Below are positions 10,235-23,283 of a stretch of 64,000 nucleotides of DNA, one piece after another. The stretch's first letter is position 1. Every line of letters starts with the position of its first letter. The DNA is taken from positions 117,539,706 through 117,603,705 of the forward strand of contig CM071571.1 of the NCBI GenBank assembly GCA_036426205.1, read 5' to 3'. The stretch is from Ascaphus truei (Eukaryota; Chordata; Amphibia; Anura; Ascaphidae). A program made the translations under genes and the position numbers. A model generated the notes under the pieces. It worked only from the letters and a program-made list of their open reading frames with translations. It was not told the DNA's origin and did not search any database.

Positions 10235-10689
10235 ATACTTGCATTCAATTAAATTAAAAACTTTTACTCCGTGACGGTTCCTAATTAAAAACGAATGATG
10301 AACATATAATAAGCCAGGTGTCTCTATTACCCAAACAAGCGATATCCAAGTATATAAGAAGAGAGAATTACATAATATATACTTTTAACAGTACTGGTCT
10401 GTGCCTTAGCCTATATGGTCAATTAATTTTAGTACCATAATATCTAATTGCCCTAATCTAATCAGGGATCATATAGAGGAGCATAAGTTAACCTCATATA
10501 TGTAAGTATACCAATAGATATTGGACTAGAGATTTCAACACTATATATGTTGTATAACAACTATAATCGCTAGGCTGGGTAACAGAAAGCATAACAAAAT
10601 TACATACATACACAAGAGCAATTAGAAGGTGAATTGAATGGAGCTTAAAGCCCCTACATTTAGAACAACTGGTGTAAGTCTGGAGCAAT

Positions 10690-13190
10690 GAGCATTACAT
10701 ACAAATAATATAAAAGACATTCAGCTATAAGAAAAAAACAGGCCTATAAAAACAAACATGTATGCCGATTAATCCATTGATTATCACTGTGAGTAATCTT
10801 GTCCTCAGTGGTCAGCATGGCTAGACCAACATTAACAAGGACAATTGAGCCACCCAACAACCCCCGCTCCGACTACCATACCCCCATCCCCCAAACACAA
10901 CTGCAATAACAATGAGTAAAAGGACCATAACCAGATATGGAAATAAGATGGCCGCCCATTTGGCATATTAAAAAATAAAACATTTAGGCCAAGCCATCGA
11001 ATAGTAAATAAAGCAATGTGTATTTACCCCTTCCAGGGTAGAAAGTCATCCTCATATTTGGCATCCCTATGTCCTCCACGTTTATCCCTGGCAGCCAACA
11101 TAACAAAAAAAATATACTGGCCAGTACCCTTAATTTTATAAACCCCTAGCAATGTAGTGTGTAACCGCCTAGGTAATGCTATGTGAGTTATCAACCCCAC
11201 CCCCCCACCCTCGCTTACCAAGGACCGGGCCTACCACCCTCCCTTGCACGGCAACTACTCCCATTACCCTCAGCCCCTCTAACCCCATCCCCCAACCCAT
11301 CTAAAGCGCATCACCACACATACAAATTCGGTTAAAAGCATTGAGTGTCAATAAAGATATACTACACCTCAAATGGAACTTATACCATATGACAATAAAA
11401 TTATGACATACAGGCTCCTTATATAAGGTCTGTAACGTCTCATTTGACCCCAGAATATCGGCGTTCAACATCTACTTGGACCTATAAAGAGAAGAAAGAA
11501 GATAAGCAGAAAAGAAGCGCAATACTATCACCTGGGTTCCTCCTCTGACAAGCACTGCCAGAGGCTAGGATTTCAGCGCAATATGCTGAAGAGCGCATCA
11601 TTGCCAGTCCATGTCAAGAATTCGGTCGCCCACCAGTTGGATGAAGAGGATGATATTCATCTCGGCAATGAGCTAAGAAAACACGGTTGATTGTATTTTT
11701 TAATTTAATTGTGTTTTTTCTCTTCAGAATGCACATTAGCATTCGGCAAATGTGTTTATTATGCCCTTTTTAAGTGTATAGATAACCACATGACAATCAA
11801 TGCCTTTTGCCCGTGTATGTGGGTTTATAGAAGCGTAGAGGATGGTGGACGGGATAGGAGAAGTTCGAGCCTGGGAGAGCACGTTAAGGTGACTCCCTGG
11901 GGCGTACTAAGAGGGTTAATCTTAATTACTATGTTTGCGGTTAATACCATTAAGGTATTAATGGGCGTTAATGGCCAGTCTGTTAGGTTTTTTTATTTAA
12001 TTTAAACATGCACTGAGGACGAGGAAGGACCCGGGAGTCCAAATATGCAGATGGCCGGTTATCCTGACAGGGGTAATACTTTAATGACTTATTTTTTCGG
12101 TTTGGTAAATATATTTTTTAATGGACAAATTTGCTATATCAAATTAGTAAAATAGGACCTTTATGCCCATTACAGTCCCCTGTGTTGACTAATATGCTCC
12201 ATTAAAGACGGCATAGATTACAACAGTGACACCATCCAATGCGTTTAAAATGGCTAGAATATTTTATAAAGTAATGTGTGTTTCTATTATATGTATTTAT
12301 ATATATTGCCAGTGTTTTAGTTTATGACCATTATTTTAGAATCGGCCAAAAGTGCTTTTATTAGCCACTTTTTGCTAATCAGCACTTTTGCCCATTCTGT
12401 GCACTGGTGTTGTGTAGAGGGCTAGTTTCTAAGGGTTAGAAGGGCCGTTAGGTAAGGCCTCGGCCGGGGGGGTTAACCCCTTCATTATCCTTAGGTTGTA
12501 ACGTTAGAGTAAGGCAGGAGGTTAAATCCTCACGAGGAGGCATAGATATACTCCCTGCGAACGGCAACATACTACCTTCACCCACCCTCTCAACTAACAC
12601 AAACTGACAGTGGGTGGTTACCCCTTCATATCACCTTAGCAGTTTCTGCAAAAAGGGCTAATGTAGAGCATCTGTTTTGATATTCATTTATTAACACAGC
12701 TATTAAGCAAGCGGTCTCTAGGACCCGAACTGCATTCATTTCAGGTATCCGACTAAAGGACCCCCCTGCCCTTCTGCAAGATTTAATTCCCCAGTCAACA
12801 GTTAACTGGAGCTTTAAACTTTGCAGGAATGGTCCACCTGGCCCTACCCTCGCCGTTTACTGCCGCAGTAACGAGTGCGAGTATCTCGTTAACGCTCCCC
12901 TTACTTCCCCCCCCTGTCATTCGATCCTGTGGCCGCGAGAACCCTGATACGGGCACCCATACCAGCGACCCTATCTGAGTATAATATAGTCGAAGTCTTG
13001 GGGCGTACCGGGGATGAGATTAATGCGCGTGTTCAGGTCCCAGGAATACCCCTCGCTTCAATTAATGTGTTAATTAAAATGCTAAATAAAAACAGTGCGA
13101 TCATTCTGTAAGAGCTGTATGCAGAGGAGATGCTAGACGGGAATCTGAAGCCGCCTCTTACAGACTGCATGCACAGTGAGTTTTTTCTTA
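10690..13190 (-). repeat. Modular repeat block, copy 1
   Basis: Noisy inverted counterpart of 37519-40030. It contains the palindromic ATTAAGGGGTTA/TAACCCC motifs, a hairpin at about 12344-12392 and the three exon-like pieces: about 11030-11100 (minus), 11560-11690 (plus) and 12010-12070 (plus). No intact frame. Confidence 0.8.
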
Positions 13191-13194
13191 CATA

Positions 13195-16100
13195 CAGCTA
13201 AACCCGTTATAACGCGGTCCTCAGGGGTCACCCGGAGACACCGCACCGAGTACTAACGGGTATTGGCAGCCGATAATTTAAAAAAAAAAAGGACCAAAGC
13301 GGCCGCCCGCATCATGCATTTAACCCGACGTGAGGGTCCCCGGGCTTCACCCTGCTACCGCGTTAGACTAGGAGATGCGAGAGGCGGGGATTCCCCCTCA
13401 GGCTCCTCCGACTTCCCCTGTCACCGAGGGACAGAGCCGCGACAGGAGATGGGGAGGCCGGAGTCACCCTCCGTCCGGCTCCCCCACCCGCCGCAGCACC
13501 AGCTCCCGGCGAAAGCAGCCAAGTAACATTCAGGACTTCAGACTACGAGCACTGGAACCGCCACCCAGCGACTCCTCTTATGCGCCTGCGTACATGAGCT
13601 AATCCCCGGTCTGTAACCGGAGAGGATCGCAAGACGTGACGCAGGCCGACTCCAGACACACATCCACACAACCCTGCAAAGCTCCGCGAAGGAGAATGCA
13701 CTCCTGATCGATGTTCTACGTACTCCCCTCATAGGCTGGAGAAGGGAGAGGAGAGCCGCCCTTCCCCAATGGTACACCCCCGACTAGCCCACAAAACACC
13801 GCGAAGTCACTAATAGGCTCTCTAACCCAGCCCCTACCTTACTCGACTCGCAAGCGGCTATGAGCGGCCCGCCTCTAGACGAGGAGGGGCGTATGCTGCC
13901 TATACCGCTGCCCCCACCCCCACACTATTTACAGCGAGTCGATTCTCTGCAGCTACCATCCCCTTGCCCCTTAATATAATCACCCCGCCTTGCCCCTCCC
14001 GCTATAAAGAAAAGGGATTTTTAAGATAATGGAAGCAAGATGGAACCCGCAGGATCGTACATAATATAAAATCGCACTTGAGGAGTCACTATAGGGAGAA
14101 CTTTTTATCCCATCCCTGCCCCCTCTGCGGCCGTTAACTTCCTCACCCGTTGTGAAAGCCCCACCGGAGACACTCTACCGAGCCTAGGGAAGGGATCCGG
14201 GATGGAAGCCGCCTCGACCGATGAGTAAGCAGGTTGTGTCAGGCGATTCAGGGGATGCGGCGAATTGGGAATATTGAGACAGATAGGGAGCTAATCGTAC
14301 CCCTGTCTTCGTGAGCCGGTGGGGGGGTGCGAGGCGGCAGGCTCTTAACAACTGCCGGGGACTGGGAGGCCAGCTGGTGGCGTCCCGAGGCGGGGAAGGC
14401 CTGACGCGGTGGCTGTCCCTTTGGCCACCCGTCCGTCAGCGGAACGCGGGACGTGCGCGCTCCATGACGCAGCTCCATGGAAGCGGGGGACCGTCCAGTG
14501 GCCTGCCCCGGTGCGAGACTTCCCGTCGGCGCATCCTCAGCATGTACAGGTTCTGTTAGCTACTCCCATCTTCTTGAGGCCCTCCGTTGCGGCGTGGGCC
14601 TGAGAACATTGCGGGCGACTGCTGTTTCTCGGCGGGTAGGCGCTTTGACTTATTGCACGCCCCCCCATGCGACTCGAACCGGCCCATTCCACCAGCACCC
14701 CGCAGCATCGGGGCCCACCGAACTAGCATCCATCCCCCTCCCACGCACGAACACCACACCGCCACCCTGGACACGGCCCCCCACAGCCATTCATGAAGCC
14801 ACGATGCCTCACCAATCATCCCCAAGGTAAGGGATCGATTCTTATGCAATAGGATGTGCTGTGTAAGTAGTGTCAGCTGCGTGCTGCAGTCAGTGTAGCA
14901 GTTGTGAGCAATTGCCAGCAGCTGGGTCAGTTGTGGCATATGCGCATGTGAGCAGTCCGTGGGTAGTTCTTGTGAGCAGGATTCTACAATGTATGTCAGT
15001 AGTGGCAGTCGTGTGCAATGAGCAGTGTGCAGTGGTGATGTTGAAATGAGGCAGTGTGCAGCAATGTTAGTGAGCAATAGAAGTGTCGTGCTGCGAGAGT
15101 GCAATGTGTGCCAGTGTGCAGTTGTACGTGCATCACATGAGCTAGTATGAGCAGTGTGTGGTGCAGTGTGCCAGTGTGCTGTGCAGTGTGAGCCAATGAG
15201 ACAGCTGACTCATGCCTTGGAATGCAGTCTAGCAGTTGTGTGTAGTGTGAGCAATGAGCAGTGTGTGCCAGAGATGAGCAGATTTAGTTTCAGTGCTGTG
15301 CTAGTTGGTGTAGCAATATGAGCAAGGAGCAGATGGGTGTGTCAGTGTGTAGCAGGTTGTAGTGAGCAGGCAGCTACTGCTGATCAGTGTGTGCAGTGTG
15401 TAGCAACGAGCAGTGCTAGTGTGAAGTGTGAGATGTGCCAATGAGCAGATGGTGCCAGTGTGTGTGCAGTTTGTGGAGGCCAGTTTGTAAGAGCAATGAG
15501 CAGTGATAGATGGTGCCAGATTGTAGCAGTGCGCCACATGGTGAGACATATGGAGCAGTGATGTCAGTGTGTGGCAGCGGTCTTATTGTGAGACCAACAT
15601 AGAGCAAATGAGAAAGTTATTGATTGTGATAGAAGTGTTCTGGTGCAGTGTGCAGCCAATGAGCAGCTGTGTCAGTGTGCTGTCAGTTAGTTGTATCCTT
15701 GGTGAGAAGTGATAGTTAGATGTGTGAACCAGTGAACCTATCTGCCCTTTAATGATGAGCCAATGCAGCAGTGGTGATGTACACGTAATTGATGTGTGCA
15801 GTGGTGGGCAAGAGCAGCATTGCTGTGTGCAGTGTGACCAGTCACGTGGAGCAAATGAGCCAGTGTGTGTGCCAGATGAATTGTGTGCAGTGTGACAGAG
15901 TAGTGCTGTGCAGCTTGCTCTGCGGTTGACAGGTTCGGTGCCAGTCGTGAGCACATGAGCAGTGTGCATCTGGTTGCCAGTGAGTGTGATGCAGTGTGCA
16001 CGTAGAGTCTGCTGAGCCTAATGCAGCAGTGTGTCAGTGTGCATGCCAGTCGTCTAAGCAAATGAGCACAAGTGGTGTGTGGCAGTGTTCCTGATGAGCT

Positions 16101-16525
16101 AGGTGCCGTGAGAAATGAGCAGAGATGTTGTCAGTGTGGGCTCAGTCCTGAGCAGTGTGAGCCAATGAAGCCGAGCAGTGTCGGCAGTGTGTGACAGATT
16201 GACCAGGTGTGTCAGAGCTGAGCAGGTTGTCGTGGGTCAGTACGTTGTGAGAAATGAAGCAAGTGATTAGGTGTGCAAGAAGCAGGTTGTGCAGTCGTGC
16301 GTGTAGCCATGCAGCGATGTTGCAGGTTGCAGTGAGCAATGAGCAGTGTGTGTGCAGTGACGGTGTGTGCTAGTGCTGATTGAGTGATGCAAAAAAAAAA
16401 AAAATTTTTTTTTAAAAATAAAAAAAATTTTTTTTTTTTTTTTTTAAAACTAGGAGCCACGGGAAAACCGATTATAACCGAATCGCGGGTATAGCGAGGC
16501 GCGTTATAACGCGCGGTTATAGCTG
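13195..16525 (+). mobile_element. Tigger/pogo-like non-autonomous element, copy 1
   Basis: Bounded by CAGCTAAACCCGTTATAACG and its inverted form, with TA on both sides (13193-13194 and 16526-16527). Inside: a GC-rich block (13.26-14.82 kb) with CGG-rich and CACGCGGTGACAGG-like motifs, a TGTGCAG minisatellite (14.84-16.39 kb) and an A/T homopolymer stretch. No transposase is visible. At 3.33 kb it is longer than copies 2 and 3 (2.6 kb), mainly through the minisatellite and a longer GC-rich block. Confidence 0.85.
14840..16388 (+). repeat. TGTGCAGTGTGAGCAATGAGCAG minisatellite, copy 1
   Basis: Degenerate array of TGTGCAGTG and GAGCAATGAGCAG-like units, about 1.55 kb. The corresponding arrays in copies 2 and 3 are about 1.11 kb and much more regular. 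Long frames here are artefacts. Confidence 0.9.
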
Positions 16526-17205
16526 TACTACAGTATGCCTAGTTATCATGGTTGGGAGGACAATCTTTGTACTGTTCATTGTGGGTTAGCACTAGGTACT
16601 AGCCCTTGCCCTATTAGGGTATGCTGTTATTATGCTCACCATCATATATTGGAGTGTTCCTTACGGAAGAATTATTACAAATATATTGGGACTCTTATGC
16701 TTTGATGCACCAGTTACCCACTTCTGCTGCAGGCAGATTGCACGGTTAAGATTTTGTAAAAGAAACTGCTAAGTCAATCAGTATGGCATTTTTGTACCAA
16801 ATGGTATCTACAATCAATAAATCTTAATGAATACCGTTTTATACACAAATTTGATACTGTGATGTAACACCATGTCAAACCGATTGATATGCAGGGATTT
16901 ATCAAAGTCATAGTGTTAGGACCTGCTTATGTGGTCATGCTTTTGCTGACGTGGCTTGCAGGCTTATAACGCTTTGGCCATAGGGTTTTTTAACAAAAGG
17001 CCCGTACTCATGAGAATATTGAAGTAATTTTACTGTAATTTATATATTATTTGTCACTATTGATGTAGCATTGGGCATTCTGTGTTTGTTGTTATACATG
17101 GCCACACTCAGTAGCACTCCTTTGAACACAAACATATATATCTATATATATAATATATATATTATATATATATTTATATATATATGACTATATATATAAA
17201 AAATA
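16526..17205 (+). other. Region between Tigger-like element and PLE, copy 1
   Basis: Non-coding and shared with 22.68-23.28 kb and 34.33-34.93 kb. It carries a CRE-like TGACGTGG (cleaner in copy 3, next to an ATTGG) and ends in a TA-rich run (about 17135-17215) where PLE homology starts. It could be PLE leader sequence or unrelated DNA. Confidence 0.4.
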
Positions 17206-17215
17206 AAATTAAATT

Positions 17216-19162
17216 TAAAATAAACTTAAAAGCAGTTGATGAGTTGTCCAAAAGACAGGACATTGTAATTAAACCCGGCAGATAAAGGGGGGGGGGGGTG
17301 GGTTATCTAAATAGAAGAGATACGAACAGAATCCCACAGATATTAGTGACAGTGAAACATAAAACTGTTAAGGGTAAACCCAACAGAACAATATACAAAA
17401 AAGAACTATTGTGATACTAAATGAAGGATTAAGGGATGGGGATTTTAACAAAAATCAGAAGGGAATATCTAAACACCGAAGTCCCAAAGAGTCCCAATCT
17501 TCTATTACTTACCTAAAGTTCACAAGAGTACCACCCACCCCCCAGGACGCCCTATAGTCTCAGGGATAAAATCGCCTACCGATAACCTTTCGGGCTATAT
17601 AGATACATTTCTGAAGAGTACAGTTAGGAATTTGAGATCTATAGTGCAAGACAGTATTAGATAATTAACACCATACAGAATTGACATGGAGCGACAACTA
17701 CCTTTTGGTTACATGTGATGTGTGCACATTGTACACGGTGATAGATCACCACACAAGATGTTAACGCAGTTAGGGATAACCTCTTCGAAATGGGGAATTA
17801 TACCCACTACAAACAAGATTCATTGTAGATTGTCTTCGACATATACTTACCCACAACTACTTTTGGTATGGAACGACAAATAATATCTGCAGATCAGGGG
17901 CACTGCTATGGGCACCAGATTTGCCCCAAACTATGCCAACATTTTTATGGGCATGTCGGGAAGACGAATACATCTGGTCCAACCACGAGTTTGGGTCAAG
18001 TCTGGTGTCCTGGCAGAGATACATTGACGATATTCTGTTTGTATGGGCCGGGAGCCATGGAGAGATTACAGCTCTTCCTAACCACACTTAATAACAATCC
18101 CTATAACATAAAGTTAACATAAAGTATAGTCAAACGACCATCGACTTTTTAATCTAACAGCTTTTGGGTTAAATGGGGTTTGGAAACTAAAAACGTTTAT
18201 AAAGAGGTGGACTGCCCATAATTTCTTGATGGGGGACTAGTGGTCATCTAGACAAGTGGAATAAACAACATCCCTCTAGGCCAACTAAAAGAGTAAAACG
18301 TAATTGTACCCCGGACAACGTTTTTCAGAACAAGCAAACGAACTAATGGATAAGTTTATAGATAGAAAATATAAGAAAGAAGTGGTAGATGAGGCCTTTA
18401 ACAAAGTTAAACCTGATGGGAGCGTAAAGACTTGTTGAATTACAAATCAAAAGAATCAAGGAAAAATAGAGGTGAGGAAGGCAAAATATCTGTGCCATTC
18501 GTTAAACAATTTACAGTTCTCAAAACACATCAGGAGATATTCCAAAAGCATTGGAACATCCTCCAAAAAAGACCCTATTTTGCAAGGGATTTTACCAACC
18601 AAACCGAAATCATTTTCACAAAGGCCCCTAACCTCAAAACAGAGATTAGCTCCCAGCTGTTTGAAAAAGAATGCACTAAACCTGTAAGTATCACAAATGG
18701 CTTCTTTAAGTGTCTGACGTGCAGAGGCTGTAAGTTATGCCATAATACACCCAAGGTCTTATAAGCAAATAATTTCAGCTACAACAAATGAAGAGTATGA
18801 AATAAAGGATTATCGACTGAACTCAAGTAATATAATATACATGCTGCAGTGTCCATGTAATAAAAATACATAGGGAGGACAACACGTAAATTGAAATTAA
18901 GAATTGGTGAACACGTGTGAAAAATATAGAAAAGGGTTTTGTCCAACACAGTGTATCAAAACATTAAAGAACACCATGGCCAAAACCCAAATGGTCTGCA
19001 ATTTGTGGCGAATAGACAAAATTCATCCAAGTGCGGGGTGGGAACCAGGTCATAAAAATATCCAGACAGGAAACTTTTGGTGATTACACCCTAAAAACGT
19101 TAGCACACATTGGGTATGAATATCGATATTGACCTGGGGGTCCTTCCTGAGAGAGTAATATT
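17216..19162 (+). pseudogene. PLE reverse transcriptase/GIY-YIG, copy 1, broken
   Basis: Translating the three plus frames in turn gives the PLE order: the KPADKGG region (near 17270), the FYYLP/HK block (near 17500), the RT region with [14 protein letters not shown] and YIDDI-like stretches (17.9-18.1 kb), the Cys-rich linker FKCLTCRGCKLC (near 18700), GIY-YIG remains (18.84-18.92 kb) and a terminal NIDID-like stretch near 19120. Many single-base gaps and stops break the frame. The N-terminus is missing and begins at a TA microsatellite. Confidence 0.85.
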
Positions 19163-19515
19163 AACATCTCACTCGACCATACATCTATATTCTCTGAACT
19201 GATTTGATTAAGTGTTCTTGTCCATATTCCATCTTTCCCATTGTAGACTGTAAATTGCCTCATAAAATCCTTTGAAGTGCTGTACAAATCCCAGGACTGT
19301 CACCTTTGCCTAGATAAGGAAGATGATTAGATTAATTACCTATCTAGTTTAAGTGCTATGAAATAGGAAGAATGTATTACTTTTTTAATGGCCTTGCTTG
19401 TTTATGTTTATTGCAAGTACCGCTCTTCTTTCTTGACCTTTATTCACTATCTATAGGTTGACCATACAATGGGTGCTCTTCCATTCTGTCCCCCCTGTAA
19501 GCAGTTAAGTTATTA

Positions 19516-20326
19516 TCAGTGATAGTGATAAAATCTTCCCCATTATTATTGTGGGTTGTATCACCATTGACAACATCTATCCATGCCAAAGTAGTATCAA
19601 AATGATGACTCTCATGATATAGTTGATTATACATTGTGTCACATGTAACAATCAGGAACATCAACTAGTTAGATCTACAAGGGTTAACAATTAATGATTA
19701 CTACGCCACTCATATAAGTAATCTTTTTATGTTCGCCATGTTCCAACTTACTAAATATATAATAAAAAAATTTCTATGACCTGATATGTTCTGCCTAAGG
19801 CAGAGATAATTGTAAAATATGTTTATCGGTGACTATGGGTATGTCGGTATCAACTATACCCATTTATAGCCTTTATTTTGGTTGTTGTTTACCTAAGATA
19901 ACAAGCCCCAAAGTGTTTTCATCTGTATTCTAGTCTATGTTCACTTAGTTATAAATAGATTTAGGCTATCTCAAACTCTAACTCTCTGATTTCAATGTCT
20001 CTCATCTGTTTCTACAGTCTAGATCTAATTCTAGTAATATTCTTGTGGTCAGATCTAACTTAATTTTCTGGTCCCCTCATTATCAATAAGTTTGATGTGT
20101 CATTATGATGATTTGTTAATATACTATCCAAATATAATATATTATTGACCGCTAGTCCTAAGTACAATTTTTTAAGTACAATCTCTCTTTAATTCGCGGG
20201 CATTTAAAGGTTGGCTCTAAACTATTTACAAAAATTAGCCCTACCAATTAGAGAGCTTTGAGGAGCACTTAGTAATTGTGCATAGTATACCCTAGCCTTT
20301 AGTAAATATTACATACAATTAATAAA
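19516..20326. other. Centre of the palindrome, no gene
   Basis: About 811 bp of AT-rich DNA between the two inverted arms, not itself palindromic by eye and not found in copy 3. No gene or repeat recognised. Confidence 0.6.
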
Positions 20327-20673
20327 CTTAACTGCTTACAGGGGGGACAGAATGGAAGAGCACCCATTGTATGGTCAACCTAAGATAAGTGAATAAAGGT
20401 CAAGAAAGAAGAGGGTACTGCAATAAACATAAACACCAAAGGCCATTAAAAAAGTAATAACATTCTTCCTATTTCATAGCACTTAAACTAGTAGGTAATT
20501 AATCTAATCTTCCTTATCTAGGCAAAGGTGACAGTCTGGGATTTGTACAGCACTTCAAAGGATTTTTATGAGGCAATTTACAGGTCTACATAGGGAAAGA
20601 GGAATATGGACAAGAACACTTAATCAAATACAGTTCAGAGAATATAGATGTATGGTCGAGTGAGATGTTAATA

Positions 20674-22580
20674 TTACTCTCTCAGGAAGGACCCCAGGTC
20701 AATATCGATATTCATACCCAATGGTGTGCTAACGTTTTTAGGTGTGTAAATCCAGAAAGTTTCCTGTCTGGATATTTTATGACCTGGTTCCCACCCCTCC
20801 CATTGGATGAATTTTGTCTATTCCAACCAAATTGCAGACCATTTGGGTTTTGGCCATGGTTTCTTTAAAGTGTTTTGATACACGTGTTGGACAAAACCCT
20901 TTCTATATTTTTCACGTGTTCAGCAATTCTTAATTTCAATTTACGTGTTGTCCTCCTCATGTATTGTTTATTACATGGACACTGCCGATGTATATATATT
21001 ACTGAGTTGCAGTCGATAAAATCCTTTATTTCATACTCTTCATTGTTGTAGCTGAAATTATTTGCTTATAAGACCTTGGGGTAGTATGGCATAACTTACA
21101 GCCTCTGCACGTCAGACACTTAAAGAAGCCATTTGTGATACTTACAGGTTTAGTGCATTCTTTTTCAAACAGCTGGGAGCTAATCTCTGTTTGAGGTTAG
21201 GGGCCTTTGTGAAAATGATTTCGGTTGGTTGGTAAAATCCCTTGCAAAAATAGGGTCTTTTTGGAGGATATTCCAATGCTTTTGGAATATCTCCTGATGT
21301 GTTTTGAGGAACTCGTAAATTGTGTAACGAATGGCACAGATATTTGCCTTCTCACCTCTATTTTCCTTGATTCTTTTGATTTGTAAGTCAAACAAGTCTT
21401 TACGCTCCATCAGTTTAACTTTGTTAAAGGCCTCATCTACCACTTCTTTCTTATATTTTCTATCACTAAACTTATCCATTAGTTCGTTTGCTGTTCCTGA
21501 AAAACGTTGTCCTGGGTAACAATTACGTTTTACTCTTTGTAGTTGGCCTAGAGGGATGTTTGTTTTATCCACTTGTCTAGATGACCACTATCCCCCATCA
21601 AGAAATTATGGCCGTCCACCTTTTATAAACGTTTTTAGTTTCCAAAACCCCATTAACACATAAAGCTGTAGATCTAAAAAGTCGATGGTCGTTTGACTAT
21701 ACTATATGTGAACTTTAGGTTATAGGGATTGTTATTAAGTGTGGTTAGGAATCTGTATATCTCTCCAGGCTCCCGTCCCATACAAACAGAATATCGTCAA
21801 GTATCTCTGCCAGGACACCAGACTTGACCCAAACTGTGGTTGGACCAGATGTATTCGTCTTCCCACATGCCCATAAAAATGTTGGCATAGTTTGGGGAAA
21901 TTGGTGCCCATAGCAGTGCCCCTGATCTGCAGATAGTAGTTGTCGTTCATACCAAAAGTAGTTGTGGGTAAGTATAGTCGAATACAATCTACAATGAATC
22001 TTGTTTGTAGTGGGTATAATTCCCCATTTCGAAGAAGGGTATCCCTAACTGCGTTACATCTTGTGTGTGTGAATCTATACACCGTGTACAAGTGCACACA
22101 TCACATGTAACCAAAAGGTAGTTGTCGCTCCATGTCATATTCTGTATGGTGTTAATTATCTGAATACTGTCTTGCACATAGGATCTCAAATTCCTACTGT
22201 ACTCTTCAGAAATGTATCTATATAGCCCGAAAGGTTAGCGGTTAGGGATTTTATCCCTGAGACTATAGGGCGTCCTGGGGGGTGGGTGGTACTCTTGTGA
22301 ACTTTAGGTAAGTAATAGAAGATTGGACTCTTGGGACTCGGTGTTTAGATATTCCCATTCTGATTTTGTTAAAATACCCATCCCTTAATCCTTCATTGTA
22401 GTCCCAATAGTTCTTTTTTATTGTTCTGGGGTTACCCTGTAACAGTTATATGTTTCACCTGTCACCTAATAATCTGGGGATTCTGTATCGTAATCTCTTC
22501 TATTTAAGATAACCACACCCCCCCCCCCTTTATCTGCCGGTTTAATTACAATGTCCTGTCTTTTGGACAACTCATCAACT
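20674..22580 (-). pseudogene. PLE reverse transcriptase/GIY-YIG, copy 2, broken
   Basis: Minus-strand counterpart of the copy 3 frame, split into pieces such as 21180-21572, 21735-22097 and 21989-22189 by single-base indels. It keeps the 3' end of the PLE that copy 3 lacks: the terminal NIDID-like stretch and a stop near 20674. Its 5' end stops at the TA-rich run near 22.6 kb. Confidence 0.88.
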
Positions 22581-22612
22581 GCTTTTAATTTAATTTAATT
22601 TAATTTTATTTT

Positions 22613-22680
22613 TTATATATATATTATATATATATAAAATATTATATTATATATATAATATTAGTATATATATGTGTTTG
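22613..22680. repeat. TA-rich microsatellite at PLE 5' edge, copy 2
   Basis: TATATATTATATATATA-type run between the truncated PLE and its neighbour. The same arrangement occurs at 17.14-17.21 kb and 34.25-34.33 kb. Confidence 0.85.
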
Positions 22681-23283
22681 TGTCAAAAGGAGTGCTACTG
22701 AGTGTGGCCAAATGTACAACAAAAGACAGAAATGCCCAATGCTACATCCAAAGTGACAAAATATATAATAAATTACAGTAAATTACTTCAATATTCTCAT
22801 GAGTAAGGGTCATTTAGTTAAAACCCTATGGCCAAAGCGTATAAGCCTGCAAGCCACGTCACAGAACACATGACCAATAAGAGGTCCTAACACTATGACT
22901 TGATAAGATCCCTGCCATATCAATCGGTTTTGACATGGTGTTACATCACAGTATCAAATTTGTGTTAAAACGGTATTCATTAAGATTTATTGATTGTGTA
23001 GATACCATTTGGTCCAAAAATGCCATACTGATTGACTTAGACAGTTTCTTTTACAAAGATCTTACCGTGCATCTGCCTGCAGCAGAAAGTGGGTAACTGG
23101 TGCTATCAAAGCATAAGAGTCCCAATAATATTTGTATAATAATTCTTCCGTAAGGAACACTCCAATATGATGGTGAGCAATAATAACATACCCTAATAGG
23201 GCAAGGGCTAGTACCTAGTGCTAACCAGCACAATGAACAGTACAAAGATTGTCCCAACCATGATAACTAGGCATACTGTAGTA

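Larger units (their letters stand above)
10690..19515 (-). repeat. Copy 1 of the large duplication, inverted arm
   Basis: Reverse-complement copy of the segment from about 20327 to 28100. The order PLE, Tigger-like element, modular repeat block is the same. It is the noisiest copy, differing from copy 3 by many single-base gaps as well as substitutions; around 10.7-10.8 kb the match is only roughly 80 percent by eye. The left limit is approximate. Homology to copy 2 stops at 19515 against 20327. Confidence 0.88.
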
